Source: Alcaligenes faecalis (GTDB taxonomy: Bacteria > Pseudomonadota > Gammaproteobacteria > Burkholderiales > Burkholderiaceae_B). From it: DNA of 64,000 nt. Location: positions 3,720,001 to 3,784,000 of the forward strand of contig NZ_CP023667.1 of assembly GCF_002443155.1 (NCBI RefSeq). Direction: 5' to 3'. Under the pieces are notes generated by a model. It made no database searches and was not told where the DNA came from. It saw only the letters and a program-made list of their open reading frames with translations. How positions within the stretch are numbered: position 1 is the stretch's first letter; every line of letters starts with the position of its first letter. Shown piece by piece: positions 34,265 to 43,568 of this stretch. A program made the position numbers and the translations under genes.

Positions 34265-35632
34265 ATGTCTCAACCGAATATCGAAGAAGCCGCTCAGGAC
34301 TGGCACGGCTTGCTCCAGAAAGTGCCCCTGGCGGTCCGTGCTCATGTGCTGACTATCACTCAAGATAACCAGGACGAGCTTGCAACCCATTTTTATACGC
34401 ATATGCTCAAGCACCCTGCCGCGCAGGTGTATCTGTCGCATGAACAGGTACACAAGCGTTTGCATCGTTCCTTGCGCAGTTGGTTGGTTCAGCTGTTTTC
34501 GGTGGATGAACACAGTGATATGCAGGATCAGGTCAAGCTGCAAAATCAGGTTGGCGAGGTCCACGCTCGGGTCGGGGTGCCAGTTCATCTGGTGCTGCGT
34601 GGTGCACGCTTGCTCAAGGGGCGTTATGCCCGTTTTTTATTTGAGTCTTCGACTATCAGCTCCGAGCAGGCCTGGGAGTGCTATCGCTATATTCAGAACT
34701 TTATTGATCTGGCGATGGAGCTGATGAGCCATGCCTACGCCAATTCGCGCGAGCGTAAATCCCGTGCTGAAGAGTCTTATCGCCTGTTTGCCATTGTGCA
34801 GAACGTGGCGGCCGAACGTGGCCGGCAGCGTGCCGCGCTGCTGGATTGGGAAAACCTCTTCATGTTTGCAATGGCCGTTAACAATGGTGTGACGCCAGCC
34901 CCGCGGATTGGGGACTCGGACTTCGGTATCTGGTTCAAGCATAAGGGCGCCCATGCCTTCCAGGGCACGGTAGAGAGCCGTGAGATCCTGGATCTGATGA
35001 ACGTGATTGATACCGAGCTGATGCCAGCTTTTGAGCAAGGGGACGCGAAAGGGCAGATTCTGCGCTTGCACGAGCTGCGGGATCGAACCCGCGCGATTGG
35101 CTTGCATCTGGATCGCTTGTTTGAGCAGCAAAACGAGCTGGAGTCTGGCCGGGACGTGTTGACCCGTCTGCTAAGCCGCAAATACCTGCCTGTCGTGCTT
35201 AGCCGGGAAGTGGGCTATGCCCAGCAGCGCGGGTCGCGTTTTGCCCTGCTGGCCGTGGATATAGACTTTTTCAAACGTGTCAATGACACCTATGGGCATG
35301 ACGCGGGCGATCGTATCCTGCGCCAGTTTGCCGAGCTGCTTAGCAATAGCGCTCGTGCCGGTGATTATGTCTTCCGCCTTGGGGGGGAGGAGTTCCTGCT
35401 GGTACTGGTTGATGTGGATGCGGATGGAGCGATGCGTGCCGCCCGTAACTTGCGTCTTCGCATTCATGCAGAAACCTTCAGGGTTGTGGATGGAGAAAGC
35501 ATGAACATCACGGCCAGTATTGGCGTGGCCTTGTATGATGGCCACCCCGATTACGAACGTACACTGCGCCGGGTTGACCGCGCCTTGTATCAGGCGAAAG
35601 AAGAAGGCCGTGACCGGGTCGTGTACGTTTGA
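34265..35632 (+). CDS. Globin-coupled diguanylate cyclase
   Basis: Makes cyclic di-GMP under control of a haem sensor. The 455 residues comprise a sensor globin domain (about 1-160), a middle helical domain (about 165-295) and a GGDEF domain (about 300-455). The proximal haem ligand is predicted at His100 (QVGEVHARVGVPVHLVLRG). The active-site motif GGEEF is at 373-377 and a product-inhibition I-site RAGD at 364-367, so the cyclase should be active and feedback-regulated. The architecture matches E. coli DosC and Bordetella BpeGReg, which respond to oxygen. It has no obvious operon partner. Confidence 0.93.
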   Translation: MSQPNIEEAAQDWHGLLQKVPLAVRAHVLTITQDNQDELATHFYTHMLKHPAAQVYLSHEQVHKRLHRSLRSWLVQLFSVDEHSDMQDQVKLQNQVGEVHARVGVPVHLVLRGARLLKGRYARFLFESSTISSEQAWECYRYIQNFIDLAMELMSHAYANSRERKSRAEESYRLFAIVQNVAAERGRQRAALLDWENLFMFAMAVNNGVTPAPRIGDSDFGIWFKHKGAHAFQGTVESREILDLMNVIDTELMPAFEQGDAKGQILRLHELRDRTRAIGLHLDRLFEQQNELESGRDVLTRLLSRKYLPVVLSREVGYAQQRGSRFALLAVDIDFFKRVNDTYGHDAGDRILRQFAELLSNSARAGDYVFRLGGEEFLLVLVDVDADGAMRAARNLRLRIHAETFRVVDGESMNITASIGVALYDGHPDYERTLRRVDRALYQAKEEGRDRVVYV

Positions 35633-35851
35633 CCGGACAGGCTGATCCGCCCTTTTATGTCGTATGGCGGCAACCTGTGCTACAAGTGCGTATTGTTTTG
35701 TTCCTGCCAGTGTTTGGCGTCTGATTCTGGACTGTGCGTGGCCTTTGAAATGATGGCCCCGGCCTGATGTGGTGCGCCAGACACAATTACATTGAATGGC
35801 ATAGACGCTTTGGCCTCAGGCTGAAGCAGGATTTGTTTGCGAGCTGATTTT

Positions 35852-36700
35852 ATGCATCCCCGTTTGGCTGTTCTTCCCCAGTACCTGCTCCCTAAACAGG
35901 CTCTGACCGAGTTTCTAGGCGGCTTGGCCTCCAAGCCCATGGGTGGGCGTACGACCTGGGCTATCAAACGCTTTATCGACCGCTACCAGGTCGACATGAG
36001 CGAGGCGGAAAACTCCGATCCAGCCAGCTACACCACCTTTAACGAGTTCTTTGGCCGTGCCTTGCGTCCGGGCGCCCGCCCTATCGCGGATACGGCACTG
36101 GTCAGCCCTGTTGATGGTGCGATCAGTCAGCTGGGTTTGATTCAGGGCGCGGAGGTGTTCCAGGCAAAAGGCCACAGCTACTCCACGACGGCTTTGGTGG
36201 GAGGCGATGCCCAGGAGGCTGCCCGCTATCAGGATGGGCTGTTTGCGACCCTGTACTTAAGTCCTAGCGACTATCACCGGGTGCACATGCCCTGCGCGGG
36301 TGTGCTCAAGCGCATGATTCATGTGCCGGGCGATTTATTCTCGGTCAATCCCACGACAGCGCGTGGTGTTCCCGGCCTGTTTGCCCGTAACGAACGTGTG
36401 GTCTGCTTTTTTGATTCCGAGCAAGGCCCTTTCGTCCTGGTGTTGGTGGGGGCGACGGTAGTGGGCAGTATGGTCACCGTCTGGCATGGTGTGGTGAATG
36501 CCGCGCGCGATGGCAAGATTCGCGAATGGAATTACGAAGGTCAGAATATCGTCCTGGAAAAGGGACAGGAAATGGGCCGATTCCTGCTGGGGTCTACCGT
36601 GGTGATGCTGTTTCCCAAAGAAAGCGCGTATCGCTTCGATCCAAGCTGGCAGCCGCAAGGCGTGATCCGCCAAGGTCAGGCGATGGGCTATCAGGGCTAA
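35852..36700 (+). CDS. psd: Phosphatidylserine decarboxylase proenzyme
   Basis: Converts phosphatidylserine to phosphatidylethanolamine at the inner membrane. The 282-residue proenzyme contains SPVDGAISQLG (catalytic Asp), SDYHRVHMP (His) and the self-cleavage motif LGST. Cleavage at Gly247-Ser248 would generate the pyruvoyl group on a short alpha chain. The start is ATG 35852 (MHPRLAVLPQYLLP); a TTG five codons upstream is less likely. A strong terminator follows the stop by about 20 bases. The length matches the gamma/betaproteobacterial family. Confidence 0.96.
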   Translation: MHPRLAVLPQYLLPKQALTEFLGGLASKPMGGRTTWAIKRFIDRYQVDMSEAENSDPASYTTFNEFFGRALRPGARPIADTALVSPVDGAISQLGLIQGAEVFQAKGHSYSTTALVGGDAQEAARYQDGLFATLYLSPSDYHRVHMPCAGVLKRMIHVPGDLFSVNPTTARGVPGLFARNERVVCFFDSEQGPFVLVLVGATVVGSMVTVWHGVVNAARDGKIREWNYEGQNIVLEKGQEMGRFLLGSTVVMLFPKESAYRFDPSWQPQGVIRQGQAMGYQG

Positions 36701-36720
36701 ACCCTGTTTCCCTGTGAATA

Positions 36721-36754
36721 AAACCTGTGTTCAAGTGGACACAGGTTTTTTTTT
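36721..36754 (+). terminator. Terminator of psd
   Basis: AAACCTGTGT pairs with ACACAGGTTT (10 bp) around an 8-base loop, followed by a T-run. Confidence 0.94.
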
Positions 36755-36806
36755 GGCCGTTCAGCGGTTAAAAGCAATCTGTATTCAAGATGTTTGTGGA
36801 GTGAGT

Positions 36807-37808
36807 ATGAAAAGGTGGGGGACGATGGTGATCAAGATTTTGGTCCTGTTATTGGTCTTGGCAGTAGCGGCCTGGGGGACGCTGGCACTGCAATTTCAGC
36901 TGTCGGCAGGTCTGGGACGCTGGCTGGCACTGGCCGGCTGGATAGCGGTGGCGATATTGAGCCTGTATGCCCTGAGCAAGGGCAAGAACTGGCTCTTTGT
37001 ACCTCAGGCGCTGGGCTTTCTGGTGCTGGTGGGCTGGTGGAGCAGTATTGCGCCCAGCAATGACCGGGAATGGGCGCCTGATGTGGCCAGAATGAGCTAT
37101 GGCGAGGTAAATGGCTCGATTGTGACCCTGCACAATGTGCGCGACTTTAATTGGCGCAGTGAAACCGATTTTGACGAGCGCTGGATAAAGCAGGACTACG
37201 ATTTGCAGACGATCAAATCGGTAGATATGTTCCTGTCGTACTGGATGGGCCCGGTCATCGCGCATACCTTGGTGTCCTTTGGCTTTGAGGACGGTCGCCA
37301 TGTGGTGTTCTCAGTAGAGATCCGCAAGGAAAAGCATGAGGCTTTTTCTGCCATCGGTGGCTTCTTCAAGGACTTTGAATTAAGCCTGATTGCGGCGACC
37401 GAACAGGACATTGTGCGCACCCGCAGCAATGCTCGTGGTGAGGACGTGTACATGTACAGCGTGGATTTAGACAAACCCGCCATGCAGGCCCTGTTCTTGT
37501 CTTATGTGGAGCAAGGCCAGCAGTTGCAGACCACTCCCCGCTTCTACAACACTTTGACGGCTAACTGCACCACTATTGTTTACGACATGGTCTCCAGGAT
37601 TGTGGATGGTGTGCCTTGGGACTGGCGCGTGCTGGCCTCGGGCTATTTGGCTGAGTATGTGTATGGTCTGAATGCTTTGGCCCCAGGCCATAGCTTCCAG
37701 GAACTGAAGCGGCTGGGCTATATCAATCCCAGGGCCTTGTCGCAGCAGGAAGGGCAGGATTTTTCAGCCCTGATTCGACAGAATTTGCCTCTGGTAAAGC
37801 CTTTTTAA
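36807..37808 (+). CDS. DUF4105 membrane protein (Lnb-type periplasmic domain)
   Basis: A 333-residue protein with two or three N-terminal hydrophobic helices (about 6-25, 33-52 and 58-78), followed by a periplasmic domain of the DUF4105 type. That domain includes NDREWAPDVARMSYGEVNGSIVTLHNVRDFNWRS, MGPVIAHTLVSFGFEDGRHVVFSVEIRKE and NTLTANCTTIVYDM. The paired His and Cys positions resemble a papain-like hydrolase, but no activity is established for this family in my knowledge. The ATG at 36807 follows GGAGTG. It is monocistronic, with a parS site just after the stop. Confidence 0.82.
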   Translation: MKRWGTMVIKILVLLLVLAVAAWGTLALQFQLSAGLGRWLALAGWIAVAILSLYALSKGKNWLFVPQALGFLVLVGWWSSIAPSNDREWAPDVARMSYGEVNGSIVTLHNVRDFNWRSETDFDERWIKQDYDLQTIKSVDMFLSYWMGPVIAHTLVSFGFEDGRHVVFSVEIRKEKHEAFSAIGGFFKDFELSLIAATEQDIVRTRSNARGEDVYMYSVDLDKPAMQALFLSYVEQGQQLQTTPRFYNTLTANCTTIVYDMVSRIVDGVPWDWRVLASGYLAEYVYGLNALAPGHSFQELKRLGYINPRALSQQEGQDFSALIRQNLPLVKPF

Positions 37809-37826
37809 GGCTGTTTTAGGTGCTTT

Positions 37827-37842
37827 TGTTCCACGTGAAACA
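37827..37842. promoter_or_regulatory. parS site 4
   Basis: TGTTCCACGTGAAACA, identical to parS site 2, in the spacer after the DUF4105 gene. Confidence 0.93.
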
Positions 37843-37899
37843 TATGTTTTGCTTTTTATGTTCTGATAATTAGATCGTTTTCAGAATGAGAAATAAACA

Positions 37900-37941
37900 A
37901 AAAAACCCATCATGTGAAAATAATATGATGGGTTTTTTTTT
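37900..37941. terminator. Bidirectional terminator between convergent genes
   Basis: AAAAAACCCATCAT pairs with ATGATGGGTTTTTT around an 11-base loop. T-runs on both strands serve the DUF4105 gene (rightward) and the dehydratase (leftward). Confidence 0.93.
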
Positions 37942-38023
37942 AGACTATTTTTCGTGCTTACAAGAATGGAGTTTGTATAAAAACAGTCCTTTTTTTTAAT
38001 GTCCGAGTTCTGCCAAGGCAGGC

Positions 38024-38941
38024 TCAAGGTGTGGCCCGCCACTGCACCAACTGTTCCAGTGTCATGGTGTTACCACCACACACAACAACCAGAATGTTTT
38101 TATAAGGTGCCAGTGCCTCGTGGTCCAGGTACAAGGTCGACAAAGCCGCGCCGCATGCGGGTTCGACCAGAACGCGGTGGTCGGTCAGAAAACGCAAGCA
38201 CGCGCTGACGGCCTGGGCATCACTGACCTGAATGCAGGTGGTGGGATGGGATTGGCTGATGGCATAGGCCTGGTCACAAACCCGTGGTGCCCCCAGCGAG
38301 GTGGCGACCCCGCTTACTTCGTCTAGTGTGATGTGCTGACGTTGTCGCACCGACTCGCCCAGGCTGGCCGTGCCCTCGGTTTCCACAGCAATAATGGTGG
38401 TCTTGTCCCAACCCTGTTCTCGCAGGCCTTGCGCGACACCGCTTAGCAAGCCACCTCCCCCTACCGCCAGCAAGACGGCATCGGGTTGCACGCCCATTTG
38501 GGCGACTTCAGCAATCAGGCTGGCGTGGCCTTCCCACAGCAAAGGATCGTCAAAGGGATGAATCAGGGCATCGTCTTCTTGCACCAGGGTCAGTGCATAT
38601 TCATGCGCTTCCTGCCAGTTCTTGCCCACCACGTGAAGCTCGGCTTTCTCCCGTTGAATCAAGCGTCTGGCGTGTTCGCTGGTGCTTTCGGGAACGACAA
38701 CAACAGTAGGTATGGTCAGGCGGCGTCCCGCATAGGCAACGGCAATTCCCGCATTGCCGCCTGAAGAAATGATGAAGCGCTTCTTTCCTTGCTGGGCATG
38801 GTGCTGGCACAAGTGGCCAATTCCGCGAATTTTGAATGAACCGCTAGGCTGAAGCGCATCCATTTTCAACCAAACTTGTTTACCAAGTGGATCGCTCAAG
38901 GCGTGTGAATAAATAAGTGGTGTCTCAAGGTGAAGAATCAT
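38024..38941 (-). CDS. PLP-dependent serine/threonine dehydratase
   Basis: Fold-type II PLP enzyme of 305 residues, expected to deaminate serine or threonine to the 2-oxoacid. PLP lysine 37 is in QPSGSFKIRG; SSGGNAGIAVAYAG binds the substrate carboxylate and AVGGGGLLSG the PLP phosphate. It resembles the eukaryote-type serine dehydratase more than biosynthetic IlvA, having no ACT regulatory domain. It stands alone and ends at the shared terminator. A second enzyme of the same fold lies at 53653-54627 in an operon. Confidence 0.88.
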   Translation of the reverse strand: MILHLETPLIYSHALSDPLGKQVWLKMDALQPSGSFKIRGIGHLCQHHAQQGKKRFIISSGGNAGIAVAYAGRRLTIPTVVVVPESTSEHARRLIQREKAELHVVGKNWQEAHEYALTLVQEDDALIHPFDDPLLWEGHASLIAEVAQMGVQPDAVLLAVGGGGLLSGVAQGLREQGWDKTTIIAVETEGTASLGESVRQRQHITLDEVSGVATSLGAPRVCDQAYAISQSHPTTCIQVSDAQAVSACLRFLTDHRVLVEPACGAALSTLYLDHEALAPYKNILVVVCGGNTMTLEQLVQWRATP

Positions 38942-39347
38942 TTCTTATCGTTCCAGATTTTATAGTGATCTGAGGGGGCGCATGGGACGCTCAGAGCCCT
39001 GTTCCCCACATTTTATCGGTCTGAAACTCGTGTGGCTAAAGTTCTTGGGCGGTGTTTTGTGTCTGTCAGAGCATGCAGACAGAAAATTGTTTGTAAAGGA
39101 TGTGTATATCAAAGCCCCCGGTTTTGTAACTGCGCTGGTTCCTGGCGCCAAGTTTCTTAATTAGCGTTTAATGTGAGGCAACTTACTATCTACCTGTTTG
39201 TCTGCACCTACTTACAATTTCGCTTCTTCCGGAGCGTAGTGTTCAAGCTAAATCAAGGGCTTATCTGATAAAATTCCAGACAAATCGCCCGACTCAAGAC
39301 CCCTTTCCGCAGGGAATTCAGGCCCGGTCTTAAGCGTTTAATTTTAG
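38942..39347. other. Non-coding stretch left of the insertion sequence
   Basis: About 400 bases with no supportable gene. Short frames on both strands have no family features. It holds the dehydratase promoter and ends in the left copy of the IS target duplication (TTAG, 39344-39347). Confidence 0.5.
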
Positions 39348-40528
39348 GGACGGTCTGATCAATCAGCCAGCCGACCCAAATTCCCCACTGGTTGTCGCCT
39401 GATTTCAGAAAATCAGAAAAAAACGTCCAAAATCCCGATTTTCCGTTGTGTTTTCGCTCAGAATAGCCCTTTTCCGGGCCTTTTGATGTCCTATGGGCGC
39501 ACCTCTGCCATCAAATGTCGTCGCGCCATCCACAGATTGCTCAACGTGAACAGCGTCAGCAACTGCGCGGTGTTTTTCGCCAGCCCCCTATACCTCACCT
39601 TCGTGTAGCCGAACTGCCGTTTGATCACCCGAAACGGATGCTCCACCTTGGCCCGCAGGCTGGCCTTGGTGTATTCATAGGCGTCTTGCAACGATTGCAC
39701 CGTCTTGCTCAATCTCTTGCGCAGGCTCGGGCGCAACGCAATATGCCACTGCACATCGCGCCCCTGGTGCTCTTCGCGCTTGCCCACACCTTGATAGCCC
39801 GCATCACCCAAGACCAGTTCTTCCTCACCGTGCAGCAGCCCATCGACCTGCGTCACATCCGCCACGTTGGCCGCGGTACCTACCATCGAATGCACCAGGC
39901 CCGTATGCAGATCGACCCCAATGTGCGCCTTCATGCCGAAGAAATAGTTATTGCCTTTCTTGGTCTGGTGCATCTCGGGGTCCCGCGCGCCCTGGGCGTT
40001 CTTCGTCGAGCTGGGCGCATCGATGATCGTCGCGTCCACAATCGTTCCCCGGCGCACCATCAGCCCATAGTCTTGCAGCAGCAGGTTCACGCCTTCGAAC
40101 ATTTCTTCGGCAATGTTGTGCTTCTCAAGCAGGTGACGAAAGTTCAGAATCGTCGTCTCGTCCGGCGCACGACCACCGGGCAGCTTGGCGAACTGGCGCA
40201 TCGAAAAACTGTCGTACAACGCCTCTTCCATCGCCGGGTCGCTCAGGTTGAACCATTGCTGCATGAAGTGAATCCGCAGCATCGCCTCAATGGGATACGG
40301 CTGGCGACCCACCTTGCCTTCTTGCGGGTAGTGCTTGGCAATCTCACCGGCCAGGTAATCCCACGGCACCGTGCGATCCATCTCGTTCAAGAACTTCTCA
40401 CGGCGTGTCTGCTTGCGCTTACCGGCAAATTCCGCTTCAGAAAAACTCAGTTGGCTCATGATGAACAGACTCGTGAGGGTGTGACAGACGAAGTTTACCG
40501 TTGCGCGGGGGAATTGTTCAGAGATTCC
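39348..40528 (-). mobile_element. Complete IS5-family insertion sequence
   Basis: A 1181-bp element with one transposase. The terminal inverted repeats are GGACGGTCTGATCAA on the left and, read inward from the right, GGAATCTCTGAACAA (11 of 15 matching). A four-base target duplication TTAG flanks it at 39344-39347 and 40529-40532, as expected for the IS5 group. The intact ends, duplication and open frame suggest a recent insertion. It lies in intergenic DNA and no flanking gene appears to be broken. Confidence 0.93.
39491..40459 (-). CDS. IS5-family DDE transposase
   Basis: A 322-residue transposase. The N-terminus has the DUF772-type DNA-binding region (YPIEAMLRIHFMQQWFNLSDPAMEEALYDSFSMRQFAKL, about 55-100). 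The DDE core follows, with first Asp in GTIVDATIIDAP, second Asp in VLGDAGYQG and Glu in RAKVEHPFRVIKRQFG (the last being the IS5 signature Y-(2)-R-(3)-E-(6)-R region). The frame is intact, so the element could still be active. It begins 69 bases inside the right end of the element. Confidence 0.96.
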   Translation of the reverse strand: MSQLSFSEAEFAGKRKQTRREKFLNEMDRTVPWDYLAGEIAKHYPQEGKVGRQPYPIEAMLRIHFMQQWFNLSDPAMEEALYDSFSMRQFAKLPGGRAPDETTILNFRHLLEKHNIAEEMFEGVNLLLQDYGLMVRRGTIVDATIIDAPSSTKNAQGARDPEMHQTKKGNNYFFGMKAHIGVDLHTGLVHSMVGTAANVADVTQVDGLLHGEEELVLGDAGYQGVGKREEHQGRDVQWHIALRPSLRKRLSKTVQSLQDAYEYTKASLRAKVEHPFRVIKRQFGYTKVRYRGLAKNTAQLLTLFTLSNLWMARRHLMAEVRP

Positions 40529-40687
40529 TTAGGTGCATGATAAGCGCCAAAACTCATTCCAATCACTCGGGCCATAAAGCAGGGTTGTTTTTTGCTTTGC
40601 CTGATCGGAATAAAAACAATAATAACCAGAACTTATTTCTAGAAAAGACGCTGTTGTAGCGGCTCTTAAAGGAATAAAGATTTTGTT

Positions 40688-41041
40688 ATGAAAACTGCCA
40701 CCAGACCTGCTGATATTTATATGCGTTTTTTGCAGCTCGCCGATTCGCTGCATACCCTGCCTTGCCTGCCCTGCCTGGACCCGCTTGAAGAGCGCATCCT
40801 GGTGCTGGTTGCCAAGGCATCGAAAGACTGTTTGCGTTTGTCGGTACGCGATGTCATGGCCGTAGAGCGGCTGGGATCGCCCGCGACCATACACACCCGA
40901 CTCAAGTCCATGCGTGAGAAAGGCTGGATCGTCCTCAGTGACACGGAGGACACACGCCGCAAGCAAGTCGACTTGAGCCAAGCTGCCCTGCTGCATTTTG
41001 ATCGACTTTCTGCCTGTCTTTTAGAAGCGGCCAATGTCTGA
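40688..41041 (+). CDS. MarR-like winged-helix regulator
   Basis: A 117-residue DNA-binding protein. The core (LDPLEERILVLVAKASKDCLRLSVRDVMAVERLGSPATIHTRLKSMREKGWIVLSDTEDTRRKQVDLSQAAL) forms a winged helix-turn-helix with the DxRxxx wing of the MarR family. It is shorter than typical MarR proteins and lacks much of the dimerisation helices at the ends. It lies just right of the insertion sequence and 270 bases before a PhzF isomerase. Its targets are unknown. Confidence 0.8.
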   Translation: MKTATRPADIYMRFLQLADSLHTLPCLPCLDPLEERILVLVAKASKDCLRLSVRDVMAVERLGSPATIHTRLKSMREKGWIVLSDTEDTRRKQVDLSQAALLHFDRLSACLLEAANV

Positions 41042-41310
41042 CTGCACAAATGACGCGCTGCGTCGTTGTGTGTAATGGCAGGACTGGAAAAATAAGCTTT
41101 GGCGCTTGCGCTAATAAGCTGGACGCGCTCGGGTCCCGATAATGGAATGCAAACAAGCGTTTGTCGAAAGCGTGCGCGTGCTCGGCGCTTAAAAAAACGA
41201 AATGGGCTGGCTGTATTAAAACAGGCCCCTATTCCATAGATTTACCTGCCTTCAAAGAGTCTATTTTTCTATACTGAGGACTCACCTTGAATTCCATGCC
41301 TGGAGGCAGA

Positions 41311-42099
41311 ATGCGCTTACCTATCTATCAGGTTGATGCCTTTACCGACACCTTGTTTGCGGGCAATCCTGCCGCTGTCGTGTTGTTGTCCGAGTTTCCT
41401 GACGATGCCCTGATGCAGTCGATCGCGCGGGAGAACAATCTGGCTGAAACTGCCTTTCTGGTGCCGCAAGGCCCGGACTTTCGCTTGCGTTGGTTCACCC
41501 CCACGGTAGAGGTGCCCTTGTGTGGTCACGCTACCTTGGCCAGCGCTGCTGTCGTGCTGCAGCATATGCGGCCACAAGATAGCCAGGTGGTGTTTCACAC
41601 GTTGAGTGGTGCCTTGACGGTGCGCCGTGACGAGGCAGGCTATGTCATGGATTTTCCTGCACGCCCGCTTACTCGTGTGGATGATGATCCCAGGTTGGAA
41701 AAAGCCTTGGGGACCAAGATTACGCAACTGTGGCGTAATGACTTTACCCATTTGGCTGTGGTGGAAACAGAGGAGCAGGTGCGACAGCTGCAGATAGATA
41801 CGGCAGCCATGATGGCGGTCGGTTATGAAGGATGTATTGTGACTGCGGCGGGCTCGGGCCAGTTTGATATTGTCAGTCGCTTTTTTGCGCCCGGTCATGG
41901 CATTGAAGAAGATCCCGTGACGGGTTCGGCTCACTGTGCCTTGTTGCCTTATTGGGCGCCTCTTTTGGGAAAAAACCAGTTGCTGGCCTATCAGGCTTCC
42001 GAGCGTGGGGGCGTGCTGGACTGCACCTTGGATGGCGATCGCGTCTTTCTGAAGGGTCAGGCCGTCATGTATATGGAAGGCTTTATACAGGTCGCTTAA
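41311..42099 (+). CDS. PhzF-family isomerase
   Basis: A 262-residue protein of the PhzF/YddE diaminopimelate-epimerase-like fold. It shows MRLPIYQVDAFTDTLFAGNPAAVVLL at the start, the catalytic glutamate in ENNLAETAFL, PLCGHATLASAAVV in the middle and EDPVTGSAHCALLPYW near the end. Members isomerise small acidic metabolites, but most have no known substrate. The start ATG 41311 is set by GGAGG six bases upstream; earlier in-frame TTG (41287) and ATG (41296) codons lack a proper site. No linked biosynthetic genes are seen. Confidence 0.9.
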   Translation: MRLPIYQVDAFTDTLFAGNPAAVVLLSEFPDDALMQSIARENNLAETAFLVPQGPDFRLRWFTPTVEVPLCGHATLASAAVVLQHMRPQDSQVVFHTLSGALTVRRDEAGYVMDFPARPLTRVDDDPRLEKALGTKITQLWRNDFTHLAVVETEEQVRQLQIDTAAMMAVGYEGCIVTAAGSGQFDIVSRFFAPGHGIEEDPVTGSAHCALLPYWAPLLGKNQLLAYQASERGGVLDCTLDGDRVFLKGQAVMYMEGFIQVA

Positions 42100-42262
42100 G
42101 GCAGTACTGAATGGTTTAAACAGGCACAGCGGCGCGGTGCCTGTATTGGTAACACATCTTCGCTTTTTTATCGTTCTGCCCTGTCAGCACGGTAGTCAGC
42201 AAGACTAGCCATGTATTTTTCGGCTTTCTTTATTGCGACTTTTTATGATTTTTTGATCTCTT

Positions 42263-43288
42263 ATGATTCCTGTCGCTCCATTTTCTTTGATTTTCTTGCT
42301 GATCATTACGCTTGGGCCACTTGCACTGTTTATTGTGCTGGTCTGGGCTGTTTTGCTTTTAGTGCAACCACAGCGCCGGGCAAACTTCAAGAAAAAACCC
42401 TGGCCAAGAATACTGTTTTTGCTTCCCTTGTTGGTATTGGCAGCTTATTACAGCGTTTTTCAATGGGAGAGCTACCAGTTTGAAAAAAAACAGCGACGGG
42501 AGCTGGCTAGCCGACAGCATGTTTTAAAAGAACCAGGCCGCTTTGCCGGTGTTGATATGCCCACTGGAACAGAGTTGGAGCTGAACGTCTGGGGTGACCC
42601 GGACAGCGTGTCATGGGCCCGTTTTCCAGAGGCGGTGATGGTGGGCAATGCTCCTGTGCTGTCCTTCGAGCGCCCCCGGCCCGATCTGCAAAACTCCAGC
42701 TGGAAACTGCATCTGGCAGGCGATACAACGCTGGAGGGTTGGCAGTGTGATGGCAGTCAAGTGCTTGAAATGGAACAGGATTCTACGGTGGATACCGGCT
42801 TTCGCTTTGTCAGCTGCTTTTTGAGTAAAGGGAACCGGATTACAGGCTGGAGTCCCTATGCGGCGGCTTCCAATATGAGTTCTGCTCCGGACTTCATTCT
42901 GGATTTGCCTGCTGGAACCTTGGTTCAGTCCCGACCCGACGGGACCTTGTACACCAATGGAGAGCGGGATCAGGATCGCTGGATGCTGCGCGTTGAGGCA
43001 GAGGGTTTACAGGTTCATGCCTGGAATTTGCCTTTGGAGCGTGCCTATTTCTCAGTCGATAAAAATAAAGATCTTCTTTATCTCTCTCAAGCGCGGTTGG
43101 CCCAGGAAATTCAATTCGGTGGATTTACCTATCCAGCTGGTACTTGGGTATCCACACCCAACTATCGTTTCTACCCGCAGTGGCCTCTTTTATTGAAAAT
43201 GGTATTACCGGCCGGTGAGGGTTCGGATCAAGGTAAAGAACAATTTCACGAGTTGCCTGGTGGCCAGATTTTGGACAGATTTCACTAG
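42263..43288 (+). CDS. Unknown membrane-anchored protein
   Basis: I do not recognise a family. The 341-residue protein has two N-terminal transmembrane helices (about 8-33 and 48-64) and a large C-terminal domain. That domain contains repeated PTGTELELN, PAGTLVQS and PAGTWVSTPN motifs, suggesting a beta-rich repeat fold outside or inside the membrane. No catalytic pattern is evident. A GTG/ATG choice is not needed: ATG 42263 is the first good start. It stands between the PhzF gene and an orphan FecR with no tight spacing to either. Confidence 0.7.
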   Translation: MIPVAPFSLIFLLIITLGPLALFIVLVWAVLLLVQPQRRANFKKKPWPRILFLLPLLVLAAYYSVFQWESYQFEKKQRRELASRQHVLKEPGRFAGVDMPTGTELELNVWGDPDSVSWARFPEAVMVGNAPVLSFERPRPDLQNSSWKLHLAGDTTLEGWQCDGSQVLEMEQDSTVDTGFRFVSCFLSKGNRITGWSPYAAASNMSSAPDFILDLPAGTLVQSRPDGTLYTNGERDQDRWMLRVEAEGLQVHAWNLPLERAYFSVDKNKDLLYLSQARLAQEIQFGGFTYPAGTWVSTPNYRFYPQWPLLLKMVLPAGEGSDQGKEQFHELPGGQILDRFH

Positions 43289-43568
43289 TTAACGGCCCGC
43301 CCCAGGCTTTTTTTACCTGTAATCTGCATTTTTTTTGTAGTGAGTGTAATTAAATAAGGCGAATTTGTTTTGATTGGCTCAATTTGAGTTAATGTAAGCA
43401 TTTGAAGCGATTGTATAAAATAAAAACGCATCGTTTTCAAAAGCAGGCAGCTAGAGAGTGGGTGGCTACTGGTTTCCTTTCCTGAGGTTTTGGTGCTGAG
43501 CGGCAGAAACATGCCGCCATTCGAGACCTCCCTATTGCTGGCGTGACTGAACAAGGTTAGATGCCGCT

